From UBA117 sp049975245 (GTDB lineage Archaea > Methanobacteriota > Methanobacteria > Methanobacteriales > Methanobacteriaceae): 64,000 bases of DNA. The stretch lies in assembly GCA_049975245.1 (NCBI GenBank), contig JBNGDB010000001.1, forward strand, positions 1 through 64,000, given 5' to 3'. Under the pieces are notes generated by a model, which had not been told where the DNA came from, made no database searches, and worked only from the letters and a program-made list of their open reading frames with translations. Shown here one piece after another: positions 18,144-27,103 of the stretch; within the stretch, counting starts at the first letter, position 1, and each line of letters opens with the position of its first letter. Both the position numbers and the translations under genes were made by a program.

Positions 18144-19309
18144 GCATTAATTATATTTTCTAATCTCTTTATTGCTTTGTATTTTTCTTTTTTATCCAGT
18201 TTTGCATCTTCCAAAGCATTTTTAAGAGTATAAATTGAATTATCATAAACTTCACGATCAACGGGATAGGGATATCCATCCTTACCACCATGGGTAAAAC
18301 TATATTTAACCGGATCTTTCCAGCTGGGAGCAGAACCATACACCAGATCAGATATTAAAGCCAGTGCCCTAACCTTTTTGGGCCCAATACCTTGAAGTGA
18401 TATTAATTCCTGGTAGTTTTGGGGTTGAATCTCCCAGGCATCCTTTAAAACTTCAAATTCCCTCTGGCTTAGATCCATGTCCAGCACCGGGTGATGTTTA
18501 GGCATTTTAAGTTCATTATCATTATAAACAGGTATTTTTAAATTAGAAGAATTTTCATCAGAATCTTTAATAACACCAAAATCAGTTAAAAGAGTTTGAC
18601 CAGTATTTTTAGATTTAAAATATGATTTAAGATGGTTAGGATTATCACATATTAAATCAACGCTGATCTTTCGACTTTCACTACTATCAACTGAGGTCAT
18701 ATCCAGGGTATGGATGCTCTTATTATCACAGGCAATACCCTTATGAGGTTCTTCCACTGGATTTTTAATTAGTTCTGATAGCCAGTGATATCTACGGGCA
18801 TATTTATTGTCTTTGTTTAGACCCTGCTGAACCACGGCCCATTTTCCTTTTTCTGTAAAGATAAAACAATGATGATATAAGTTGTAACCGTCCTGGATAC
18901 ATGAATTATCAATTTTTGCAGAAATACGGCTGGCCTGGATCAACTGGTCAATTTGGGAGGATTTTAATGAAAATAAATCTCCACATTTTTCAATCTCTTG
19001 AATAGTTTTCCGGGAAGCTTTACCTTTACCTCCCCCCACCATTATTCCATGTTCTCCCGTTTTTAAAGCGGTTTTAAGAGCGCCGCAGGTAGTAGTTGTC
19101 GTTCCAGAAGAATGCCAGTCAAAACCTAATACACAAGAAAAGGCCTGAAACCAGTAGGGATCGGATATTCTGCGAAGAAATTCATCTGGACCATATTCAT
19201 ATAAAATAGTTTCAGTGACCGCTCCTGCTAATTTAATCATTCGATTAAATAGCCACCTCGGAGCTTGACCTCCGTGTAAAGGTAAATTTGCAGTTCCTTT
19301 CCTATTCAT
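18137..19309 (-). CDS. DUF763 domain protein
   Basis: A 390-residue protein of the DUF763 family, seen in archaea and some bacteria. The hallmark N-terminus is present (TANLPLHGGQAPRWLF), as are DWHSSGTTTTTCGALK and GGGKGKASRKT. A helix-hairpin-helix-like LQGIGPKKVRALALISDL near residue 310 suggests contact with DNA or RNA. FTHGGKDGYPYPVDR near residue 345 is also family-typical. The biochemical role is unknown; a nucleic-acid role is inferred from the hairpin motif. It is a single gene between the chelatase operon and a signalling cluster. Confidence 0.85.
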   Translation of the reverse strand: MNRKGTANLPLHGGQAPRWLFNRMIKLAGAVTETILYEYGPDEFLRRISDPYWFQAFSCVLGFDWHSSGTTTTTCGALKTALKTGEHGIMVGGGKGKASRKTIQEIEKCGDLFSLKSSQIDQLIQASRISAKIDNSCIQDGYNLYHHCFIFTEKGKWAVVQQGLNKDNKYARRYHWLSELIKNPVEEPHKGIACDNKSIHTLDMTSVDSSESRKISVDLICDNPNHLKSYFKSKNTGQTLLTDFGVIKDSDENSSNLKIPVYNDNELKMPKHHPVLDMDLSQREFEVLKDAWEIQPQNYQELISLQGIGPKKVRALALISDLVYGSAPSWKDPVKYSFTHGGKDGYPYPVDREVYDNSIYTLKNALEDAKLDKKEKYKAIKRLENIINAK

Positions 19310-19432
19310 AATATAAACCTTATAAAATATATCATTATTAGATCAGCTAACTAAATCAGTATTAAATTTATAATATATATTAGAATTATTATTATAAATA
19401 AAATATTTTAATATAAAAACTTCAAATCTGGT

Positions 19433-20311
19433 TTAGGGCGATGTTTTAATTACATACATGCAACTTGGTGAACCATCAACTATGGTTGATTTTCTAGTGA
19501 CATTTCCAGGTAGATGGGCCCATTTAAAACTACGATTAATCATTGCTTGGCAGTTTAGACAGAATATGGGATTCTTTTTAGCATCTTTAACCCAGGGACA
19601 ATTTAAAATTTCCAAATAACACCGAGGATCTTTAGCTGTAAACTTGGTTTTAATACCGAATTCAGAGAATAAATCTGTTATCCAGGAAACATAAGCACTT
19701 AAAAGTTCTGAAATATCACTATCTTCATCCAGGTCCAGTAATTCAAGACGTTCATAGAATTGGTCCTGTAGATCATCATCGATCCGTTGTTCAAATATTT
19801 TCTTTAACATCTCCCTCATGTCTTTATCTGTCTCGGTGGTGGAAGTGGGCATGGCTCCTAAAATAAAATCGTAAAAATCAGCAAGAAGATTATTTTTAAT
19901 AATCTCCCTTTGTTTTTTCTCTGATTGATGTTTGTATAAAGCCATTTTAATATTGGCATTTAATTCACTTTTTTTAAATGGTTTAAGTATATATCCATAA
20001 GGTTCCGTTACTCTGGCTCTTTCTAACATTTCTTCATCTGAATAAGCAGTTAAATATATCACTGGAATATCATAGCGCTTTTTAATTTCATTCGAAGCAT
20101 CTATACCGTCCATTTCTCCTTTCAAAACTATGTCCATTAATATTAAGTCAGGTTGAGTTTCTTTGGCCCTTTTAACCGCATCTTCACCGCTTAATACTGT
20201 ATCTACAACTTGGTATCCCAGATTTTCAAGCTTATGTTTTATTCCCATAGCAACAATACTTTCATCTTCTACTACCAGTATCTTCGCATTTGAAATACTT
20301 ACAGCCCCCAT
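19433..20311 (-). CDS. Response regulator with cysteine-bearing methanogen output domain
   Basis: A 292-residue protein. Residues about 8-125 are a receiver domain with phospho-acceptor Asp in LILMDIVL and the conserved Lys in ILKPFKK. The C-terminal 150 residues match what I recall as the methanogen output domain 1 (MetOD1). Cysteines at 231, 238, 251, 254 and 284 (CPW, CxxC and others) could bind a metal or cluster. It is the last of four signalling genes on this strand, 26 bases behind the hybrid kinase gene. No DNA-binding domain is visible. A paralogue at 31300-32571 lacks all these cysteines. Confidence 0.85.
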   Translation of the reverse strand: MGAVSISNAKILVVEDESIVAMGIKHKLENLGYQVVDTVLSGEDAVKRAKETQPDLILMDIVLKGEMDGIDASNEIKKRYDIPVIYLTAYSDEEMLERARVTEPYGYILKPFKKSELNANIKMALYKHQSEKKQREIIKNNLLADFYDFILGAMPTSTTETDKDMREMLKKIFEQRIDDDLQDQFYERLELLDLDEDSDISELLSAYVSWITDLFSEFGIKTKFTAKDPRCYLEILNCPWVKDAKKNPIFCLNCQAMINRSFKWAHLPGNVTRKSTIVDGSPSCMYVIKTSP

Positions 20312-20337
20312 ATTCTAATTATAATTATTATTATTTC

Positions 20338-22488
20338 TTAAATCCTTTTTTTATAACTTAATTCTGTAAAATTAATTTTAAACTCTTTTTTATCCTTATT
20401 AAAATCTAAATCTCCTTCTAACTGTTTAACTAGATTATTTACAAGTTTTAAGCCAAGAGTCTTTTCTTCTATAACATTTAAATCTTCAGGAAACGCTTGT
20501 CCATCGTCTCGCATAGTAAGACAAAAATTGCCATCTTCATTTTCTTTTAAACTCAAAAAAATGTTACCTGAACTCCCATCGGGAAAAGCATATTTTAAAG
20601 AGTTAGATACCACTTCATTTATTAAAAGTCCGCAGGGAATGGCTGTTTCAATCCCCATGGTAATATTTTCAACTTCAAAATTGAGATTAATTATAGATTT
20701 TACTCCATATGAGTTTAATAAGTCGGTTATTAAATTATTTATGTAATTCTCCATATGAATACTGGCAAGGTCGTCGGATTGATAAAGATTCTCGTGAATA
20801 AGTGCAATAGATTGTATTCTGTTTTCACTTTCCCTATATAATTCATTTAATCTATTATCATCAATTTGATCGCTTTGAAGTTCCAATAAAGTTGAGATAA
20901 TTTGCAGATTATTTTTAACCCGGTGATGAATTTCTCTTAAAAGTAGTTCTTTTTCTCTTAAAGAATTTTTAATTTTATTTTCTGCAATTTTACGATCAGT
21001 AATATCCATAAAAGATATTATTCCTTTATGAGTGCCGCTGATAATATCGAATGTAGCAAAAAAATCTTTTTTTTCTCCTTCTCGATTTACCAGTTGTACT
21101 TCGTAATTTTTAGGGATTGCATCGGGATTAATTCTCTGCAGACGATGATAACCTTTCATTCGGGATAAATCTTCTTTAGCCACAAAATCTGAAACACTCT
21201 TTTTCCCTAAGATCTCTTCTTGAGAATATTTGGAAAATTTTTCAAATTCAGAGTTAACCAGAGAGATTTTCATATCCTGATCGAAAATCATGGTCATAGT
21301 GCCTGTATTTTCAAAAATAGATCTATATTTATTTTCAGATTCCTTTAAAGCCTCTTGAGCCTCTTTTTGTCTGCTAATATTCCTACCCACACCAACAAAG
21401 CTTTTAACATTCTTCTTTTCATCAATAATGGCTTTATAAGCCCATGCTACCCATTGCCAACCTATTTTTGTTTTAACTCTTATTTCAACATATGAGGTGT
21501 ACGGTAGTTTATAGAGTTGTTCAACAGCTTTTTGTGTTTTAACCAAATCATCTTCATGGATAGAATATTTAATACTATGGTCTAATAGATCTTCTTCTGT
21601 TTTATCTAAAATTTCACAATATGATGGGCTTACAAATCTTAATTGCTCATCTAAATCAAATTTAATTATGTAGTCGGTTTGATTTTCTATTAAAAGTCGG
21701 TATTCTTCTTCTTTTTCTTTAAGTGATAGTTCTACTTTTTTCAGGGAAGTAAGATCTTTGGCAATTGCAAATATTATCATTTCCTGGTTTAAATTAACTG
21801 GATTAAAAGATAAATCCAAAAATTTATTCTGTTGCTTATATTTATATTTTGCTTCATAAGATCCGCCATTTTTCCAAAAAGAAGTATTTGAACCATGATT
21901 ATCATCTAAAATTAGTAGATCATTTATGTGTTTATTTACTAAATTGGAATATTCTATTTCAAAAAATTCCACCGCTGATTTATTGAGATTTATACAGTAA
22001 CCATCCTGATTCAAAACTATTATAGGATTAATAGATTTTTCAAAAAGGGCCCGGTATCTTTCTTCACTTTCTAATAAGGACGCCTGAGCCATTCGGAATG
22101 CTTTTTGTTCTTCAGCTTCTTTTAGAGCTCTTTTAACTGCAGGACCAATTTTTGTTAAATTATTTTTAAGCACATAATCAGTGGCACCTTCTTTAAGCAT
22201 GTCCACGGCAAATTCTTCACCAATTTTACCGCTGACAAAAATAAAAGGAATATCTGGAGATAATTCTATTTTAAGTTTTAATGCAGATAAACCATCAAAT
22301 TGGGGAAGAGAATGATCAGCAAGTATAAGGTCTGGTTCAAAAGTTTTTATCTTATTTATAAATTCTGGCCGATCTTCAACAATAACCGACTCAAAATCCA
22401 TTCCTTCCTTTTTAAGTTCCCTTTCTATAAGTTCCGCATCTAAAAGAACGTCTTCTAGTATTAAAATTCTGATTAAATCACTGGACAT
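20338..22488 (-). CDS. Receiver-PAS-histidine kinase hybrid
   Basis: A 716-residue soluble sensor. The order is an N-terminal receiver domain (about 8-125, Asp in LILADHSLP), three PAS sensor domains (about 145-255, 265-385 and 390-500), a HisKA_2 dimerisation domain with phospho-acceptor His in LREIHHRVKNNLQ, and a HATPase_c domain with the N-box INEVVSNSLKYAF and MRDDGQAFP. This class is common in methanogen signalling. No membrane segment is present, so it senses an internal cue, possibly passed on from the membrane kinase and small regulator encoded just upstream. Confidence 0.92.
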   Translation of the reverse strand: MSSDLIRILILEDVLLDAELIERELKKEGMDFESVIVEDRPEFINKIKTFEPDLILADHSLPQFDGLSALKLKIELSPDIPFIFVSGKIGEEFAVDMLKEGATDYVLKNNLTKIGPAVKRALKEAEEQKAFRMAQASLLESEERYRALFEKSINPIIVLNQDGYCINLNKSAVEFFEIEYSNLVNKHINDLLILDDNHGSNTSFWKNGGSYEAKYKYKQQNKFLDLSFNPVNLNQEMIIFAIAKDLTSLKKVELSLKEKEEEYRLLIENQTDYIIKFDLDEQLRFVSPSYCEILDKTEEDLLDHSIKYSIHEDDLVKTQKAVEQLYKLPYTSYVEIRVKTKIGWQWVAWAYKAIIDEKKNVKSFVGVGRNISRQKEAQEALKESENKYRSIFENTGTMTMIFDQDMKISLVNSEFEKFSKYSQEEILGKKSVSDFVAKEDLSRMKGYHRLQRINPDAIPKNYEVQLVNREGEKKDFFATFDIISGTHKGIISFMDITDRKIAENKIKNSLREKELLLREIHHRVKNNLQIISTLLELQSDQIDDNRLNELYRESENRIQSIALIHENLYQSDDLASIHMENYINNLITDLLNSYGVKSIINLNFEVENITMGIETAIPCGLLINEVVSNSLKYAFPDGSSGNIFLSLKENEDGNFCLTMRDDGQAFPEDLNVIEEKTLGLKLVNNLVKQLEGDLDFNKDKKEFKINFTELSYKKRI

Positions 22489-22493
22489 GTCTC

Positions 22494-22928
22494 TTACTCA
22501 GGAGGATTATTTATAAGCATCCAATAAAATCCGAGAGTAGAAACCGCATCTATAAACTCGTCAAATTCTACTGGTTTACTAACGTAACTATTTACACCTA
22601 ATTTGTAGCTTTCTACAATATCTCTATCCTCTTTCGATGAGGTTAAAACTACCACTGGTATTTTTCTAGTACGTTCATCTGCTTTTATGGTTTGCAATAC
22701 TTCCAATCCATCTACCTTGGGCATTCTCAAGTCCAATAAAATTAACCTAGGGAATTCTTCTGGATTTCTATGGGAGAATTCACCTTTGGCAAAAATTAAA
22801 TCCAATGCTTCTGCACCATCTTTAACCCATACTAATTTGTTTACCAAATTTTTTCTCTTTAAAGCCCGCATTGTAAGTTCTGCGTCAGTTGGATTATCTT
22901 CAACCAATAAAATATCAATTTCATCCAT
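22494..22928 (-). CDS. Single-domain response regulator, Rcp1-like
   Basis: A 144-residue receiver domain without an output domain. Acidic pocket residues VEDNPTDAE near residue 9, phospho-acceptor Asp in LILLDLRMPKVDGL near 66, the TSS switch residue and the conserved Lys in YVSKPVEF are visible. The N-terminal VEDNPTDAELT and long loop are typical of the Rcp1 class that pairs with phytochrome-like kinases. It lies 5 bases ahead of the hybrid kinase gene and 40 bases behind the membrane kinase gene, so a phosphorelay among them is likely. Confidence 0.93.
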   Translation of the reverse strand: MDEIDILLVEDNPTDAELTMRALKRKNLVNKLVWVKDGAEALDLIFAKGEFSHRNPEEFPRLILLDLRMPKVDGLEVLQTIKADERTRKIPVVVLTSSKEDRDIVESYKLGVNSYVSKPVEFDEFIDAVSTLGFYWMLINNPPE

Positions 22929-22968
22929 AAAAATACCTCCAATATATAAAAATTGTTAGAATTACTAT

Positions 22969-24030
22969 TTATTTTTTAGGAAGTGTAAAATAGATAGTGG
23001 CTCCTTTATCAACTTCGCCTTCACCCCAAACACGTCCTTCGTGTCTTCGTATAATCCGCTGAACTATGGATAATCCTACTCCAGTACCTTCAAATTCTTC
23101 AGGACTGTGAAGTCTTTGAAATAATCCAAATAACTTATTGACATATTTCATGTCAAAACCTGCCCCATTATCCTTCACATAATAAATGGTTTCATTGTTA
23201 CTATCTTTTGAACCAACTTCAATAACTGGGTTTTCCTTGTTATTAGTAAATTTAACTGAGTTAGATAGCAAATTACTGAAAACCTGACTTAGTAATGCAC
23301 GATCCCCATAAGCTTTCGGAAGTGAATTAAATTTAAATTCCACATCTCGGTCTCCTACGTCGTGTTTAATATCATTGTAAACAGTTTTTACAAGATCTTG
23401 CATATCTATTTCGGACATTTTCATTTCTTGTCTGCTGGCACGTGATAGTAATAGAATGTCGTCAATTAACTGTCCCATTTTATGGGTGTTCTCACGGACT
23501 ATATTTAAGAGTCGTACTCCTTCATCATCCAGTTTATCTTCATAGTCCTCCACCAGTATCCTCGAAAAACCATCAATAGCCCTAAGAGGAACTCTTAGAT
23601 CATGTGAAACCGAATAGGCAAAAGCTTCTAATTCATCGTTAGCATCTTCTAACATTTCTTTTTGTTTTTTAAGTTCATCGTTTAGATTTCTAAGTTTTCT
23701 AACCTTTTCAATTCTTTCCACTAAAAGAGCAACCATTAAGATTATTACAAGTAAAAGGATTAGACGGAATAGATCATCGGTGACTGATACTCCAAATGTG
23801 CTGAAAATTGGTTGTATTATGATTAGAATTAATCCTATAATTATTGGTACGAACCATACGAATCTTTTACGCCAGTTTGTTGCTAAAATTATGGGAAAAA
23901 GAGTGAATTGGTGAAAAAAGTAGTTATTGGTAGGTAATAAGTTAAAATAATAAATAAAAAATCCTGCTATCAAGATTAATAATAAAACAAATATATCATT
24001 TCGCATTTGGAGTTTAAAACTGGATGTCAT
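22969..24030 (-). CDS. Membrane sensor histidine kinase
   Basis: A 353-residue kinase. Residues 10-110 hold about four hydrophobic helices with little exposed loop, followed by a coiled linker (about 115-135). HisKA is next, with AYSVSHDLRVPLRAIDGF carrying the phospho-acceptor His, then HATPase_c with LLSNSVKFT (N-box), VKDNGAGFD (G1) and GTGVGLSIV (G2). It is likely the first gene of the signalling operon and the probable input to the Rcp1-like regulator. With no large external domain, it may sense a membrane property. Confidence 0.92.
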   Translation of the reverse strand: MTSSFKLQMRNDIFVLLLILIAGFFIYYFNLLPTNNYFFHQFTLFPIILATNWRKRFVWFVPIIIGLILIIIQPIFSTFGVSVTDDLFRLILLLVIILMVALLVERIEKVRKLRNLNDELKKQKEMLEDANDELEAFAYSVSHDLRVPLRAIDGFSRILVEDYEDKLDDEGVRLLNIVRENTHKMGQLIDDILLLSRASRQEMKMSEIDMQDLVKTVYNDIKHDVGDRDVEFKFNSLPKAYGDRALLSQVFSNLLSNSVKFTNNKENPVIEVGSKDSNNETIYYVKDNGAGFDMKYVNKLFGLFQRLHSPEEFEGTGVGLSIVQRIIRRHEGRVWGEGEVDKGATIYFTLPKK

Positions 24031-24163
24031 ATTATCACAGTTTTATATTTCATATCTCTTACATATATTATTTCTCATATATTATTGGTGTAACTGTTTA
24101 ACAGCATATTCCCTCTAATAATAAAACTAAATATTTCCTTTAAACTAATAGAACAAAAAACAA

Positions 24164-24202
24164 AATAAATAGCCCTACTAAATACAGTTTAGGCTATTTA
24201 TT
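24164..24202 (-). terminator. Hairpin overlapping the uvrA stop codon
   Basis: AATAAATAGCC at 24164-24174 and GGCTATTTATT at 24192-24202 are perfect 11-base inverted arms with a 17-base loop, itself able to form a small TAAA/TTTA stem. The uvrA stop codon (24194-24196) lies in the arm nearer the gene, so the 3' end of the coding region folds into it. It is a likely terminator or mRNA 3' stabiliser. Confidence 0.65.
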
Positions 24203-27103
24203 ATCTGATACAGATTCGGGGTTTGGTGTTTTAAGGTTTAAATCTTTATCAAATGAGATGTAACCTTCATTCAAGATTTCTTTTAAGAAATCACCCGTAT
24301 AAGTCCCACTCAGGGCTATTTCTTCCGGAGTTCCAGTGGCCACAACTAATCCTCCTGCATCTCCACCTTCAGGGCCCAGATCTATTATATAATCCGCAGT
24401 TTTAATAACATCCAGATTATGCTCAATTACCACCACAGTATTACCAGAATCAGTAAGTCGGCCCAAAACATCTAAAAGTTTTCTAATATCTGCAAAGTGG
24501 AGTCCAGTGGTAGGTTCATCTAATATGTAAATGGTTTTACCCGTGCTCTGTTTACTTAATTCTTTGGCAAGTTTAACTCTTTGAGCTTCCCCTCCAGAAA
24601 GTGTGGTTGCTGATTGACCCAGTTTTATGTAGCCCAGTCCCACATCGTCAAGAGTTTGCAATTTCTTTTTTATACGCGGAATATTCTCAAAAAAGTGTAA
24701 AGCTTCTTCTACAGTCATATCTAGAACTTCAGCTATATTTCTTCCTTTATACCGTATGTCCAGTGTTTCTCGGTTGTATCTTTTACCTTTACATACTTCA
24801 CAGGGTACGTATACATCAGCTAAAAAGTGCATCTCTATTTTTTTAATCCCATCACCACTACAAGCTTCACATCTCCCACCTTTAACATTAAAACTGAACC
24901 TTCCAGGCTTATATCCTCTTTTTTTAGATTCCACAGTTTCTGCAAAAATTTCCCGGATATAGGTGAAAACTCCGGTGTAGGTGGCTGGATTGGAACGGGG
25001 AGTACGCCCAATAGCAGACTGATCAATGATAATAATTTTATCTACATTTTCCACCCCTTGAATATCTTCATGTTTGCCAGGGTTCATGTGTTTATGATTT
25101 ATTTTACCGTACAATCCTTTGTAAAGTACGTCGTTTATGAGGGTGCTCTTCCCAGAACCTGAAACTCCTGTTACACATGTAAATACGCCTAAAGGTATTT
25201 CAACATCAATTGACTTTAAATTGTTGTGTTGGGCACTTAATATTTTTAAATATTTACCATTAAAAGTTCTTCTTATATCTGGAGTTTCAATAGATTCTTT
25301 TTTGGATAAGTATTGTCCGGTTATTGATTGGGAATTTTCCATTATCTTCTGGGGGGATCCTGTAGCTATAACATGTCCTCCGTGTTCTCCTGCTCCAGGA
25401 CCTATATCTACCACATGGTCCGCTGATAAAATAGTTTCTTCGTCGTGCTCTACAACAATTAGAGTATTTCCAATGTCCCTTAATCTTTTTAATGTTTCAA
25501 TTAATCTGACATTGTCCCTTTGATGCAGACCAATACTTGGCTCGTCTAAGATGTACAGTACGCCCACCAGTCCCGAACCAATCTGGGTTGCTAACCTTAT
25601 CCTTTGTGCTTCCCCACCAGAAAGTGTGCCTGAAGAACGGTGTAATGTTATGTAATCCAATCCCACATCGGCTAAAAATTTGAGTCGTTCTTTAATTTCT
25701 TTTAAAACTTCCTTTGCAATAAAATTATCTCTTTGGGAAAGTTTTAGATTATCAAAGAATTTTTTTGAATTTTTTATAGGTATTTCCACAACTTCGGATA
25801 TGGATTTTTCTCCCACAGTCACCGAACGGCTTTCTGGTCTTAGACGGGTGCCATCACAAACTGGACAGTTATGGTCGCTCATGAACTGTCCTACATAGCT
25901 GCGCATATAATTAGATTTAGTTTCCATGTATATACGTTCCATTCTTTTAACAACACCCTCAAATCTTCTCCTAACTCGATGAATACGATTTCTTCTTCTA
26001 AAGTCAAATTCAATTCGATCTGGTGAACCATATAAGATAATATTTTGGAATTTCTTATCCAGCTCATTAAATGGAGTATCCATGCTAAATCCATAATGAT
26101 TGGCCACAGACCTTAACATTTGATGATAATAATTGTCTCTATTTTTAGATTTACTCCAGGGTAAGATAGCACCCTCATTTAAGGATAGTTCTGGATCAGG
26201 GACTACCAGTTCAGTATCTATTTCCAACTTACTTCCCAGACCATTACATTCTGGACAGGCCCCGTGGGGACTGTTAAATGAAAACATTCGGGGGCTGATC
26301 TCCTCAAAATTAATTCCACAATCAGTACAGGCAAAATGTTCACTGAATTTCTTTTCTCTGCTTTTTCCGTTGAACTGGTATAGAACTATAACTAAACCAT
26401 CACCTAATTCCAGTGCAGTCTCCAGAGAATCAGCTAACCTCCGTTTAAAATCTTCATCAGGCCGAATAACTAATCGGTCTACTACCACTTCAATGCTGTG
26501 TTTTTTGTTCTTATCCAGCTCGAAATCAGATTCAAGTTCTGATATTGTACCATCTACTCTCACCCGGACAAATCCTTTCTTTTGAAGATCTTGGAAAACT
26601 TTTTGATGTTCTCCTTTCCGATCTTTAACCACTGGTGCTAAAACTTGAATTTTAGTACCTTCATCTTCTTGCACTATATTATCAACAATTTGTCCAGCTG
26701 ATTGTTGTGATATCTCTTTACCGCACTGGTAACAGTGAGGTATTCCCACTCGTGCATATAATAATCTTAAATAATCGTAAATTTCGGTGACAGTTCCAAC
26801 AGTTGATCTGGGATTCATCTTGGTGGTTTTTTGGTCAATAGATATGGCAGGTGATAGACCTTCTATATAATCTATTTCAGGTTTTTTCATCTGACCCAAA
26901 AATTGTCTAGCATAAGCAGAAAGTGATTCTACATATCGGCGCTGTCCTTCAGCATAGATAGTGTCAAATGCTAGTGATGATTTACCAGAACCACTAATTC
27001 CGGTTATAACCACAAATTTATCCCGGGGGATGGTTAAATCAATATTTTTTAGATTATGTTCCCGGGCTCCTTTAAGTACAATATTTCCTTTTTTATCAGT
27101 CAT
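24194..27103 (-). CDS. uvrA: Excinuclease ABC subunit A
   Basis: Damage-recognition ATPase of nucleotide excision repair; it loads UvrB on damaged DNA. The 969 residues have two ABC modules: Walker A GISGSGKS near residue 35 with LSGGEAQR near 490, and GVSGSGKS near 645 with LSGGEAQR near 830. Zinc motifs CTDCG..CPEC and CEAC..CEVC and the signature YVESLSAYARQFLGQM are present. The ATG overlaps the uvrB stop as TAATG. The bacterial-type UvrABC system in an archaeon is usually read as ancient transfer from bacteria. Confidence 0.97.
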   Translation of the reverse strand: MTDKKGNIVLKGAREHNLKNIDLTIPRDKFVVITGISGSGKSSLAFDTIYAEGQRRYVESLSAYARQFLGQMKKPEIDYIEGLSPAISIDQKTTKMNPRSTVGTVTEIYDYLRLLYARVGIPHCYQCGKEISQQSAGQIVDNIVQEDEGTKIQVLAPVVKDRKGEHQKVFQDLQKKGFVRVRVDGTISELESDFELDKNKKHSIEVVVDRLVIRPDEDFKRRLADSLETALELGDGLVIVLYQFNGKSREKKFSEHFACTDCGINFEEISPRMFSFNSPHGACPECNGLGSKLEIDTELVVPDPELSLNEGAILPWSKSKNRDNYYHQMLRSVANHYGFSMDTPFNELDKKFQNIILYGSPDRIEFDFRRRNRIHRVRRRFEGVVKRMERIYMETKSNYMRSYVGQFMSDHNCPVCDGTRLRPESRSVTVGEKSISEVVEIPIKNSKKFFDNLKLSQRDNFIAKEVLKEIKERLKFLADVGLDYITLHRSSGTLSGGEAQRIRLATQIGSGLVGVLYILDEPSIGLHQRDNVRLIETLKRLRDIGNTLIVVEHDEETILSADHVVDIGPGAGEHGGHVIATGSPQKIMENSQSITGQYLSKKESIETPDIRRTFNGKYLKILSAQHNNLKSIDVEIPLGVFTCVTGVSGSGKSTLINDVLYKGLYGKINHKHMNPGKHEDIQGVENVDKIIIIDQSAIGRTPRSNPATYTGVFTYIREIFAETVESKKRGYKPGRFSFNVKGGRCEACSGDGIKKIEMHFLADVYVPCEVCKGKRYNRETLDIRYKGRNIAEVLDMTVEEALHFFENIPRIKKKLQTLDDVGLGYIKLGQSATTLSGGEAQRVKLAKELSKQSTGKTIYILDEPTTGLHFADIRKLLDVLGRLTDSGNTVVVIEHNLDVIKTADYIIDLGPEGGDAGGLVVATGTPEEIALSGTYTGDFLKEILNEGYISFDKDLNLKTPNPESVSDNK

